The translations under genes and the position numbers were made by a program. Shown here one piece after another: positions 1-5,969 of a stretch of DNA of 6,688 bases (position 1 is its first letter; each line of letters opens with the position of its first letter). Origin of the DNA: JAAYAY01 sp964429355 (GTDB taxonomy: Bacteria; Planctomycetota; Planctomycetia; Pirellulales; Thermoguttaceae). The stretch covers positions 1 to 6,688 of the forward strand of contig CAYSCH010000470.1 in NCBI GenBank assembly GCA_964429355.1, written 5' to 3'. Under the pieces are notes generated by a model that searched no databases, was not told the origin of the DNA, and saw only the letters and a list, made by a program, of their open reading frames with translations.

Positions 1-1
1 C

Positions 2-1972
2 GGGCGCGACTCGTCGCGAACCTATGAATCGATCAACTGCGGCGGAATATCCTATGCCAGCTACCGGTTGACCAAGGTCCTCGACGAGGTCCTGGGCTAC
101 GACCCGGATCTGATCGTGATTGCCACCGGCCACAATGAGTTCCTCGAGGATCGTACCTATCATGCGGAAAAATCCCAATTGCCGTTGGTTCGTTGGGCGG
201 CACGAAGCGGGAATCGATTTTCTACCGTCGCCTTGGCCCGGCGGTTTCTGCAGGGTGTTTCCGGCGAATCGGCCGACGATCAGGATCCTTCGGGCCTTAA
301 GCGGGAAGTAGACACTCGCCTCGACGCCCAGAGCGGTTATGGGTCGTACCATCGCGATGAGAAATGGCGGCAGAGCGTTATCGATCAATACGAAGCGTCA
401 CTCTGTGCGATGGTCAAGGCGTGCCGCGACGCGAAGGTGCCGTTGATCCTCGTCAACCTGGGCGAGAACCTGCGCGACTGCCCCCCCTTCAAGTCGGAAC
501 ATCGCGCCGAACTGTCGGCCAGGTCGCTTCAGCGATGGCAGGAGCTTTTCGACGAGGCCTCGGCGGTCGACGATTCTGACCCGGCACAGGCCCTCCAACT
601 CTATGGCAAGGCCCGAGCGATCGACGACCAGTACGCTCTGCTCGCTTTTCGAATGGCACGCTGCGCGGATCTGCTCGGCAACAGCAAGGAAGCCGCCGAG
701 TATTATCAGAAAGCCCGTCAGCTCGACATCTGCCCCCTGCGGATGATCAACGAACTGCACGAGAAGATGAAACAGATCGCGAGGGAGACGAACACTCACT
801 TGATCGATGCGGAGGCCTTGGGCATCCGCATGAGTCCCGACGGTATCCCCGGTAATAACTGTTTCATGGACCACGTGCATCCCGATTTCCGCCTGCACCA
901 GGAGATCGGAAAACTCCTGGCCGACCAGGTCGAATCCATGGGACTCACCTCCGCGGTTCGCCCTTCGACGGACGCCGGGCGTCGCCGAGCGTATCGGCTC
1001 CAGTTCCGACGCCTGGGACCGGCCTATCTGGCCAACGGGCGCCGACGTGTCGGCTGGCTGGAGAATTGGGCCAGAACTGAACGCCTTGACGATGAAGTTC
1101 GGCCCGTGGATGCTCGCGGGCATCTGCATCTGGGGAAGAGACGGCTTGACTTTGGCGAACTCGACGAAGCCTGGGGACAATTCGCATTGGCGATCGGCAA
1201 GGAACCGCACCGTATCCAGGACGTGTTCTCGTACTCCTTCGACCTGTTCTCCGGCGGACGAACGAACCTTGCCGAGCAGTTGCTCATACGGCTCCATCAG
1301 GAGCCACGGGCGGAATCCTACCGGCCGGTGATCGAACTGGCCTACCTGATCGCGGCGCTCGACGCCGGCGATGACCAGCAGGTCCAGGTTCTCCTCGCCT
1401 GCCACGGCGATTCCCTCGAGAAGGCCGTCACCGATCCCCGGCTCGGTCCCTGGGTTGCTCCTCTGGCCGCGCTCTCCGACCGATGGGAGCAGCTCATGGC
1501 AAGCCGTGCCAGCCTCGGGCCGATCGATGCCGGCACCGATCCGTTCTTCCTGACCACGTCACTGAAGCCTGCGCCGGCTCCAACACCGGCTCCCGAGAAG
1601 GTGGCCAATCATTCCAAGGTGGCCGACCTGCTCGACAAGGCCATCCTGCGCAACCCCGACAGTGCCCCTCTCTACGTCAGCCGGGCCCGTATTCGCTTCT
1701 CCAAACAGGACTACCAGGCTGCCCTCGCGGACGTGACCCGTTCGATCGAACTGGTACCCGACGACACGGAAACCCTCAAGTTCCGGGCCATTCTGCAAAT
1801 GATCCAGAACAACGATCAAGCTGCCCTCGTCGATCTCACCGCCGCCATTGCCCTCGACGCAAACGACCCGGAACTGCTTCGCATGCGAGCCGCCGTCTAT
1901 CGCCGCACGGGTAACGACCAGGAGGCCGACGCGGACCTGGAGGCCGCCAAGAAGCTTGCGCCAGGCAAGTGA
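2..1972 (+). CDS. SGNH/GDSL-type hydrolase with TPR repeats, 5'-truncated by the window edge
   Basis: The frame is open from the first bases, so the true start lies upstream; the TTG at 68 is internal, because conserved family sequence (NCGGISYASYR, residues 12-22 counting from base 2) precedes it. Block I with the catalytic GDS-like serine must be upstream and is not visible. Visible SGNH motifs are the block II glycine in NCGG, block III GHNEF (bases 128-142, the Asn of the oxyanion hole) and block V DHVHPD (from base 869), giving the Asp-x-x-His pair of the catalytic site. TPR-like helical repeats interrupt the hydrolase part at about residues 193-243, recur near 370-435, and form a C-terminal array at about 541-656. 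A Pro/Ala-rich linker (about 521-533) precedes that array. The family is probably an esterase or acyl/acetyl hydrolase acting on surface glycans or lipids, with the TPRs as a protein-binding platform; the substrate is unknown. It is convergent with guaC. The fold is fairly sure, the reaction is not. Confidence 0.85.
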   Translation, partial: GRDSSRTYESINCGGISYASYRLTKVLDEVLGYDPDLIVIATGHNEFLEDRTYHAEKSQLPLVRWAARSGNRFSTVALARRFLQGVSGESADDQDPSGLKREVDTRLDAQSGYGSYHRDEKWRQSVIDQYEASLCAMVKACRDAKVPLILVNLGENLRDCPPFKSEHRAELSARSLQRWQELFDEASAVDDSDPAQALQLYGKARAIDDQYALLAFRMARCADLLGNSKEAAEYYQKARQLDICPLRMINELHEKMKQIARETNTHLIDAEALGIRMSPDGIPGNNCFMDHVHPDFRLHQEIGKLLADQVESMGLTSAVRPSTDAGRRRAYRLQFRRLGPAYLANGRRRVGWLENWARTERLDDEVRPVDARGHLHLGKRRLDFGELDEAWGQFALAIGKEPHRIQDVFSYSFDLFSGGRTNLAEQLLIRLHQEPRAESYRPVIELAYLIAALDAGDDQQVQVLLACHGDSLEKAVTDPRLGPWVAPLAALSDRWEQLMASRASLGPIDAGTDPFFLTTSLKPAPAPTPAPEKVANHSKVADLLDKAILRNPDSAPLYVSRARIRFSKQDYQAALADVTRSIELVPDDTETLKFRAILQMIQNNDQAALVDLTAAIALDANDPELLRMRAAVYRRTGNDQEADADLEAAKKLAPGK

Positions 1973-2098
1973 TCGAAGGAATCCTCAGGGAACGCCAGCG
2001 AGAAAGTGACGCTACAAACAGGTGCCCGGGGCCGCCGCCAGGGGAAGAAACCGTCGGTTGCGTTTGGATCGGTGGATGAGGGCTCTCCGTTGGCACAA

Positions 2099-2127
2099 CC
2101 ACGGATTGTGCACATCCATGCCCGTGG
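2099..2127. terminator. Weak hairpin in the convergent gap (possible bidirectional terminator)
   Basis: The 212-bp gap between the hydrolase stop (1972) and the guaC stop (2185) has no plausible gene. The only structure I noted is CCACGG (2099-2104) pairing with CCGTGG (2122-2127), a 6-bp stem around a 17-nt loop. It lies where both convergent genes would need to end transcription. There is no real T tract on either side (TTGTG on the minus strand), so termination may be Rho-dependent instead. Confidence 0.2.
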
Positions 2128-2184
2128 AAAACGCACCTCTCATACGGGCTTCTGAACCGCGTCTGCCGCCGAATTGGTCTCGGT

Positions 2185-3225
2185 CTATCCGGTGGTCGAC
2201 GGCCTCGTGCAGCGAATGAAGGTGCAGCATTTGTGAAGGTCCTTGAGCCGCTCCGCCCCCACGTAGGCACAGGCGGAACGCAGGCCGCCGGTCACTTCCT
2301 GCATCACACCTGAGGCCGGCCCCTTCGAGGGCACCTCGATGGATTTCCCTTCCGCGGCGCAGTACTCCTTGACCCCGCCGATGTGCTTTTCCTGGGCCTC
2401 GCGGCTGGACATTCCGTAGAACCTGAACGCTGTCTTCCGGCCGTCCTCGACGAGCCATTCTCCCTCGCACTCGTCCGTGCCGGCCAGCATGCCGCCCAGC
2501 ATCACGAAGTCCGCTCCCGCTCCAAAGGCCTTGGCAACATCGCCCGGCGTGCGGCAGCCACCGTCGGCGCAGATGTGCCCCTGGTTGCCATGCGCGGCGT
2601 CGGCGCATTCGATAATGGCGGATAGCTGGGGATATCCTACTCCGGTGACGCTTCGCGTGGTGCAAACACTGCCGGGACCGATCCCGACCTTCACGATATC
2701 GGCCCGCCCCTCAATCAGAAGCTCCTGCACCATTTCGGGAGTCGCCACGTTTCCCGCCATGATGGTCGCCTTCGTGCACAGGGCGCGCACCTGGCGGACT
2801 CGATCCACGAAGTACTTGGTGTACCCGTTGGCTGCATCGATACAGATCAGGTTGGCCCCTCCCTCGGATCGGTCGACAAAACGCACGAGCTTCTCAAAGT
2901 CCTCTTCTCGGACTCCCAGCGTGTAGAAGGTGGAGTCTCTGGCCGGGTTGTGGGTGAAAAACTCGAGCAGGTCCTCCAAAGAATAGAATTTGTGCAGGCA
3001 GGTGAGCATGTTCAGCTTGTGCAGGGCCGACGCCATCTGCATCGTTCCCACCGTATCGAAATTGGCCGCCATTAGCGGAACCCCGGTCCAATTCGTCGCC
3101 GACGACTTGTTCTGAAACTGGTAGGTTCGTTTGAGCTCGATGCTGGCCCGGCTGGGGGCAACCGACCGCTTGGGACGGATCAACACATCGTCGAAATCCA
3201 GCCTCAACTCGGGCTCAATTCGCAT
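2185..3225 (-). CDS. guaC: GMP reductase
   Basis: This enzyme converts GMP to IMP and ammonia with NADPH, returning guanine nucleotides to the IMP branch point in the cytoplasm. The protein is 346 aa, close to the 347 aa of E. coli GuaC. It starts with MRIEPELRLDFDDVLIRPKR, the typical GuaC N-terminus. The IMPDH/GMPR barrel loop IGPGSVCTTR carries the catalytic Cys188 and Thr190. Further signatures are ADGGCRTPGDVAKAFGAGAD, FYGMSS, EYCAAEGK (with probable catalytic Glu292) and GGLRSACAYVGA. There are no CBS domains and the length is far below the roughly 480 aa of IMP dehydrogenase, which rules against GuaB. I chose the ATG at 3225 over an in-frame GTG at 3249 because of family alignment and an ideal GAGGAG nine bases upstream. 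It is convergent with the hydrolase gene and lies 135 bp downstream of the cupin-GNAT gene on the same strand, so a shared transcript is possible. Confidence 0.95.
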   Translation of the reverse strand: MRIEPELRLDFDDVLIRPKRSVAPSRASIELKRTYQFQNKSSATNWTGVPLMAANFDTVGTMQMASALHKLNMLTCLHKFYSLEDLLEFFTHNPARDSTFYTLGVREEDFEKLVRFVDRSEGGANLICIDAANGYTKYFVDRVRQVRALCTKATIMAGNVATPEMVQELLIEGRADIVKVGIGPGSVCTTRSVTGVGYPQLSAIIECADAAHGNQGHICADGGCRTPGDVAKAFGAGADFVMLGGMLAGTDECEGEWLVEDGRKTAFRFYGMSSREAQEKHIGGVKEYCAAEGKSIEVPSKGPASGVMQEVTGGLRSACAYVGAERLKDLHKCCTFIRCTRPSTTG

Positions 3226-3234
3226 CGCCGGCTT

Positions 3235-3240
3235 CTCCTC
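3235..3240 (-). promoter_or_regulatory. Ribosome binding site of guaC
   Basis: On the minus strand GAGGAG stands nine bases before the ATG at 3225. It falls inside the frame of the longer GTG-started version, which argues that the longer start is not used. Confidence 0.8.
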
Positions 3241-3360
3241 AAACAACACCTCGGTTTGATTCTTGCGCGGGGTGGCTTCACAGAGTCTGCTATCGCATTC
3301 TACGTCCAGATTGGAGCGGATGGTATCTGGAACTCAGTCGACCGAGCCCTCATCGCGTCT

Positions 3361-4266
3361 TCACGCCCCTGCTGGCGGAATGTGCCGCTGCATCCACACG
3401 ATGTCGAAATCCTCACCGTTTTTCCGACCTGCCCGCTGGAAACGGCCGCATTCTCGAAAACCATTCTTGCGGTGAAAGGCGAGGCTCGCGTCATTCTTTG
3501 ACGAGATACTCGCCACGAGGGAGTCGACGCCCAATCCAGTGGCCTCCTCGATCAGCCGGTTCAGCAGGGCTGTGCCAATACCGCGTCGCGTGAACTCGGG
3601 TGAGAGGAAGTAGGTCAATTCGGCCGTTCGTCGAAGCGTTTCGGCGGGATGGAACGGCCGCAGAAAACCGAAGCCCACCACTTGTCCCGAGGCGGCCTTG
3701 GCAACATAGGCCGGCGAGCCCCGGGTAATCTGCAGGAATCGGTCGAAGAACTCGTACGGCACGGGCTGGTCGGGATAGGCGGCAAAACCGTGGGTGATGA
3801 AATGGTTGAAGATATCGATTACCGCCCGTCCGTGGCCTTCGGCCATCGATTCGAACGTGACTTCCGCGGCCGGCACCGATTCCCGATCCGCACCGCTCGC
3901 CTGATCGCCGTCGCGGTGCACCGTCGCCGGTGAGAACGCTGGGATGCAAACTGCCATGTACTCGGCGCCTTTCGGCGAAGGCGTGCTGTATTGCACCCAC
4001 TGGCCCGCCTCGACAAGAATCGCCTGCCCTGGTTCGATATCGAACTCTTCGCCTGACACCTTCACGTGCAGCGACCCCCGCAGCACAACCGTGTATTCGT
4101 CGAACTCTGGCGTTTGCCCGGGTTCCAACCAGCCCGACGGGCTCCGCATTCGGGCCACACTCACGGCCGTTGTGCCCGAGTTTACCCGGCCGACAAACTC
4201 CTCGATCAACTTGGGTGGCTGGCCAGCAGCCTCAATCCGTGTCGACTTGCGAATTACGTTGGCCAT
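3361..4266 (-). CDS. Cupin-like domain fused to a GNAT (phosphinothricin acetyltransferase-like) N-acetyltransferase
   Basis: The product is 301 aa with two domains. Residues about 20-115 form a small cupin-like beta barrel (VSVARMRSPSGW, EFDEYTVVLRGSLHV, FDIEPGQAILVEAGQWVQY). The histidines of the usual cupin metal site are absent: the HxH region reads PEFDEY and motif 2 reads EAGQWVQYSTP. Residues about 135-295 are a GNAT domain of the phosphinothricin/methionine-sulfoximine acetyltransferase type: an IFNHFI helix near 152, the acetyl-CoA loop TRRGIGTALL (226-235), and the FHRKNGF segment (264-270). It most likely moves an acetyl group from acetyl-CoA to a small amine or amino-acid analogue, with the cupin part as sensor or substrate binder; the substrate is unknown. 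I chose the ATG at 4266 because GGAG (4273-4276) lies six bases before it. An ATG at 4272 (two more residues) and one at 4338 (24 more, no good ribosome site) are alternatives. The gene sits 135 bp upstream of guaC in the same direction. Confidence 0.85.
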   Translation of the reverse strand: MANVIRKSTRIEAAGQPPKLIEEFVGRVNSGTTAVSVARMRSPSGWLEPGQTPEFDEYTVVLRGSLHVKVSGEEFDIEPGQAILVEAGQWVQYSTPSPKGAEYMAVCIPAFSPATVHRDGDQASGADRESVPAAEVTFESMAEGHGRAVIDIFNHFITHGFAAYPDQPVPYEFFDRFLQITRGSPAYVAKAASGQVVGFGFLRPFHPAETLRRTAELTYFLSPEFTRRGIGTALLNRLIEEATGLGVDSLVASISSKNDASLAFHRKNGFRECGRFQRAGRKNGEDFDIVWMQRHIPPAGA

Positions 4267-4372
4267 CGGCATCTCCACAGGGTCTTCCCTGCTTGTCTGA
4301 ATCTGTTTCTGGTTTTCTGCTTGCCCCCTCGAGATCATCCTACGCGATCGGAGATATCGGCGGATGCCTTGC

Positions 4373-4560
4373 GTGATTCGCGGAAAAACTGTCGTCCTGA
4401 AGACAGCCGCGTGGGCTTGCCCCGCGCTCGGTTCTCCCCGTCACATGCCCGCCGCCCCGTATAGATAGCCGCGTGGGCTTGCCCCGCGTTCCGTTCTCCT
4501 CGTCACACGCACGCCGCCCCGCATGGATAGCCGCGTGGGCTTGCCCCGCGCTCAGGTTAA
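4373..4560. repeat. Repeat cluster: 62-bp tandem repeat built on a GC-rich imperfect palindrome
   Basis: Three copies of a 22-bp core containing CCGCGTGGGCTTGCCCCGCG begin at 4405, 4467 and 4529, exactly 62 bp apart. The first two full units match at 55 of 62 positions; the third keeps only the core before diverging. The core can fold: CGCG-(T)-GGGC pairs with GCCC-CGCG. A 32-bp block before copy 1 (4373-4404, GTGATTCGCGGAA...) is repeated before the copy at the right edge of the window. The cluster fills much of the 491-bp gap between the cupin-GNAT gene and csrA; nothing coding is evident there. It resembles REP-like intergenic elements, but I cannot assign it to a named family. Confidence 0.9.
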
Positions 4561-4680
4561 TCGCCCTGCCGCAATTTCTTCCGGAAATCACGCAAGGCTA
4601 ACCCCAGAGGGGGGGGCTGGGCGAGACAATCCTCAGGAGGCACCACTTCTGCCTGAATGAATCGGCCGATGGCGCGGAGG

Positions 4681-4704
4681 ACTGCGCGTCGCTGCCGACG
4701 CAGT
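4681..4704. other. Strong hairpin downstream of csrA
   Basis: ACTGC (4681-4685) pairs with GCAGT (4700-4704), and GTCG (4688-4691) with CGAC (4696-4699), around a CTGC loop with a two-base bulge. An alternative register gives a perfect 6-bp GCGTCG/CGACGC stem. It starts 54 bases past the csrA stop on the minus strand. No T run follows, so it is either a 3'-end stabiliser, part of a Rho-dependent end, or coincidental. Confidence 0.35.
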
Positions 4705-4757
4705 TGGAGGCACAATGGCGAGTTCAACCGGACCGGCTTCGCTGTCAGAAGGCGACT

Positions 4758-5015
4758 CTACTTGGACACTCCCTGCATTCCCGACCAGGCAGACGCGACT
4801 TCCATGGCCAGAGGCACGCTGTCACGGGCGTCCCGGCAACCCTGCGCCAACGGATCTTTCTCGATCCTCCGCCTCACCTCCGCGCGATGAATGGGGACCT
4901 CCGCCGGACTCGAGAAGCCCAACTTCACCCGATCACCTCGTACCTCCAGAACCGTCACGGTAATGCCCTCGCCAATGACGATCCCTTCTCCACGCTTGCG
5001 ACTTAAGACCAACAT
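4758..5015 (-). CDS. csrA: Carbon storage regulator CsrA
   Basis: CsrA is a homodimeric RNA-binding protein that recognises GGA motifs in mRNA leaders and changes translation or stability. The 85-aa product starts MLVLSRKRGEGIVIGEG, continues VTVLEVRGDRVKLGFSSP, and has AEVPIHRAEVRRRIE with Arg44 at the conserved RNA-contact position; Leu4 is also conserved. The core ends near residue 54. The remaining roughly 30 residues (from PLAQGCRDARD) have no recognised motif, and the protein is longer than the usual 60-75 aa. The ATG at 5015 is chosen because it gives the canonical MLVLSR start behind an AGGAG seven bases upstream; a longer version from 5063 adds residues foreign to the family. No fliW or flagellar genes lie beside it in the window. 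The leader carries several GGA motifs, suggesting self-regulation. Confidence 0.95.
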   Translation of the reverse strand: MLVLSRKRGEGIVIGEGITVTVLEVRGDRVKLGFSSPAEVPIHRAEVRRRIEKDPLAQGCRDARDSVPLAMEVASAWSGMQGVSK

Positions 5016-5048
5016 CCTTTTTCTCCTCCCTGAAAGAGAAACAAATCC
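5013..5048 (-). promoter_or_regulatory. csrA leader: ribosome site overlapped by GGA motifs and a hairpin (predicted CsrA autoregulatory site)
   Basis: On the minus strand four GGA triplets occur within about 35 bases (read from plus-strand TCC at 5046-5048, 5027-5029, 5024-5026 and 5015-5017). TTTCTC pairs with GAGAAA (5036-5041 with 5020-5025), a 6-bp stem whose 10-base loop TTTCAGGGAG holds one GGA and runs into the ribosome site. The last GGA is in AAGGATG, which includes the start codon and matches the CsrA consensus ARGGAUGU at 7 of 8 bases. The arrangement fits known CsrA autorepression by blocking ribosome access; binding itself is inferred. Confidence 0.5.
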
Positions 5049-5160
5049 CTTTTGCTGAGCCAAGTCTTCCGTTGAAAGCGTTGCGTTCTCGTATCTGGGG
5101 AAAAATCGAGCTGTTCTCGCGACATTCGTAGTCGCCCGCTTGGCCCCGAATGGTCAGGCG

Positions 5161-5188
5161 ACAATATCCCAGGAATACCGTGCGGCAA
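5161..5188 (-). promoter_or_regulatory. Possible csrA promoter
   Basis: On the minus strand TTGCCG (5183-5188) and TATTGT (5161-5166) are separated by 16 bases; each matches the sigma-70 consensus at four of six positions. Transcription would begin near 5154 and give a leader of about 140 bases before csrA. This is a weak match found by eye and could be chance. Confidence 0.2.
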
Positions 5189-5487
5189 GAATCAGGGGAT
5201 TGCCCGTAGTTTTCATAGGGGATCCCCCTAGGTCGGTGGAGGAATGCGGTCGTCCCACAATATGTTGGGCAACCGTTCGAGTCGCAGCACAATCTGTGGT
5301 AGTGCGGCTGCAAAATGGGGCCGATGCGATTCAGCAACTAGCCACCCAGAATCTGCTGCGAGGAACCGAGTGCTCTGTCACAGCCAAAAATTGGGATGCG
5401 GGTGGCTGGGGTTGGGTATCGCAGGCCCCTGGAATTGTGTGTTGGGGGCCCGCTTCGTTCGATCCAGGCCATCCCACGATTAAGCTG

Positions 5488-5507
5488 TGACGGAGCTGCC
5501 GCCGTCA
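5488..5507 (-). terminator. Hairpin just downstream of the dksA-like gene
   Basis: TGACGG (5488-5493) pairs with CCGTCA (5502-5507) around an 8-base loop, beginning 16 bases past the stop codon on the minus strand. The position suits a transcript end or a stabilising 3' hairpin, but no T tract follows (CAGCTTAATC), so it is not a classic intrinsic terminator. Confidence 0.3.
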
Positions 5508-5523
5508 TTCGTCGAGCCCGCCC

Positions 5524-5889
5524 TTACGACTCGTGGCTGGATTCCTGGCGCGAGGCACATTGAACACAGAGCGATGCATAGGGAATGGCGACGAGGCGGG
5601 GCTTGGGGATCATCGTTCCGCACTCCTCGCACTGGCCGAAATTGCCGTTCTTGATCCGTTCCAGCGCCCGGTCGATCTCGTCGAGGGCGGCCTTCTCGCT
5701 TCCGACCAGGCTCAAGGTAAGCTCCTGATCAAAGTTCCCGCTGCCAAGCTCGGCCATATCCTCGGGCATACGCGTGGCAGTCTCGTCCTTGCTCAGGGCA
5801 TTGTCTTCCATCTGGGTCATGTCGCCCCGGAGCCTGGCTCGGAGGGTCAAGAGTCTTTGCCGATGAGTCGCGAAGTCCGGTTTCGTCAT
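5524..5889 (-). CDS. DksA/TraR-family C4 zinc-finger protein
   Basis: Members of this family bind the secondary channel of RNA polymerase and alter initiation, in the best-known case together with ppGpp. The 121-aa product has an N-terminal helical, coiled-coil-like half (residues about 5-80, with many charged residues) and a C-terminal zinc finger, CEECGTMIPKPRL...LCVQC, with Cys87, Cys90, Cys108 and Cys111 (CxxC-x17-CxxC). The end of the finger (IPYASLCVQCASRQE) is typical of the family. It is shorter than E. coli DksA (151 aa), and I do not see a clear DxxDxA tip motif; the corresponding region reads MPEDMAELGSGNFDQE. It may therefore be a DksA-like paralogue rather than a functional DksA, so I give no symbol. 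The ATG at 5889 has AAGGG (5899-5903) nine bases upstream. A two-codon frame ATG-GAA-TGA overlaps this start. csrA follows 508 bp downstream on the same strand, so co-transcription is uncertain. Confidence 0.9.
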   Translation of the reverse strand: MTKPDFATHRQRLLTLRARLRGDMTQMEDNALSKDETATRMPEDMAELGSGNFDQELTLSLVGSEKAALDEIDRALERIKNGNFGQCEECGTMIPKPRLVAIPYASLCVQCASRQESSHES

Positions 5890-5923
5890 TCCATGGAGCC
5901 CTTAGATTCAACAGTTCAGCAAA

Positions 5924-5961
5924 CGGTCCTGGCGAGGAAAGCCACTTCAAGCCGAGGACCG
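5924..5961 (-). promoter_or_regulatory. Leader hairpin upstream of the dksA-like gene
   Basis: CGGTCCT (5924-5930) pairs with AGGACCG (5955-5961), extended by GGC/GCC (5931-5933 with 5951-5953) across a one-base bulge, giving about ten base pairs around a 17-base loop. On the minus strand it is followed by only TTT. It lies 35 bases before the dksA-like start and just past the end of the small ORF at 5970-6251. It could be a leader structure, an attenuator, or a weak terminator for the upstream transcript. Confidence 0.4.
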
Positions 5962-5969
5962 AAGTAATT

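Larger units (their letters stand above)
5016..5523. other. Intergenic region between the dksA-like gene and csrA
   Basis: This 508-bp stretch has no gene I can support. An open frame on the plus strand (stop-free from 5059 to 5490) has only a TTG at 5140 as a start, no ribosome site and no recognisable product. Structures seen are: interleaved stems CATTCG/CGAATG (5123-5128 with 5147-5152) and GTCGCC/GGCGAC (5131-5136 with 5157-5162); TAGGGG/CCCCTA (5216-5221 with 5225-5230) around the palindrome GGGGATCCCC; AGCCACCC/GGGTGGCT (5340-5347 with 5400-5407); and GGCCCC/GGGGCC (5424-5429 with 5445-5450). It probably contains the csrA promoter and long leader, and perhaps the dksA transcript end. 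Confidence 0.6.

Noticed and set aside
398..1405. Long open frame (335 codons) antisense to the hydrolase gene
   Set aside because: It lies inside a recognised coding region with SGNH and TPR motifs; its product matches nothing and fits the reverse shadow of a GC-rich gene.
2012..2665. 217-codon minus-strand frame overlapping guaC
   Set aside because: It overlaps guaC in another frame; the Arg/Gly-rich translation is a typical out-of-frame shadow, while GuaC matches its family along its length.
4405..4550. CRISPR-like array (22-bp repeats spaced by 40 bp)
   Set aside because: The two 40-bp 'spacers' match each other at 33 of 40 positions, so this is a 62-bp tandem repeat, not repeat plus unique spacers. 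There are only three copies and no cas genes.
4620..4654. AGGCA/TGCCT hairpin (4638-4642 with 4650-4654) as csrA terminator
   Set aside because: Only five pairs, over 100 bases past the csrA stop, and no T tract; too weak to list as a feature.
4715..4963. 82-codon plus-strand frame antisense to csrA, with GGAGG four bases before ATG
   Set aside because: The ribosome site is attractive, but the product is Ser/Pro/Arg-rich with no recognisable domain and lies opposite csrA. The site may be chance; ribosome profiling would settle it.
5140..5490. 116-codon plus-strand frame in the dksA-csrA gap
   Set aside because: Only a TTG start without a ribosome site, no recognised motif, and codon third positions are not as GC-biased as in the real genes.
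5170..5500. CsrB-like sponge RNA next to csrA
   Set aside because: About nine GGA triplets on the plus strand in 330 bases is only modestly above chance; the other strand has a comparable number, they are not in regular hairpin loops, and no promoter or terminator frames such an RNA.
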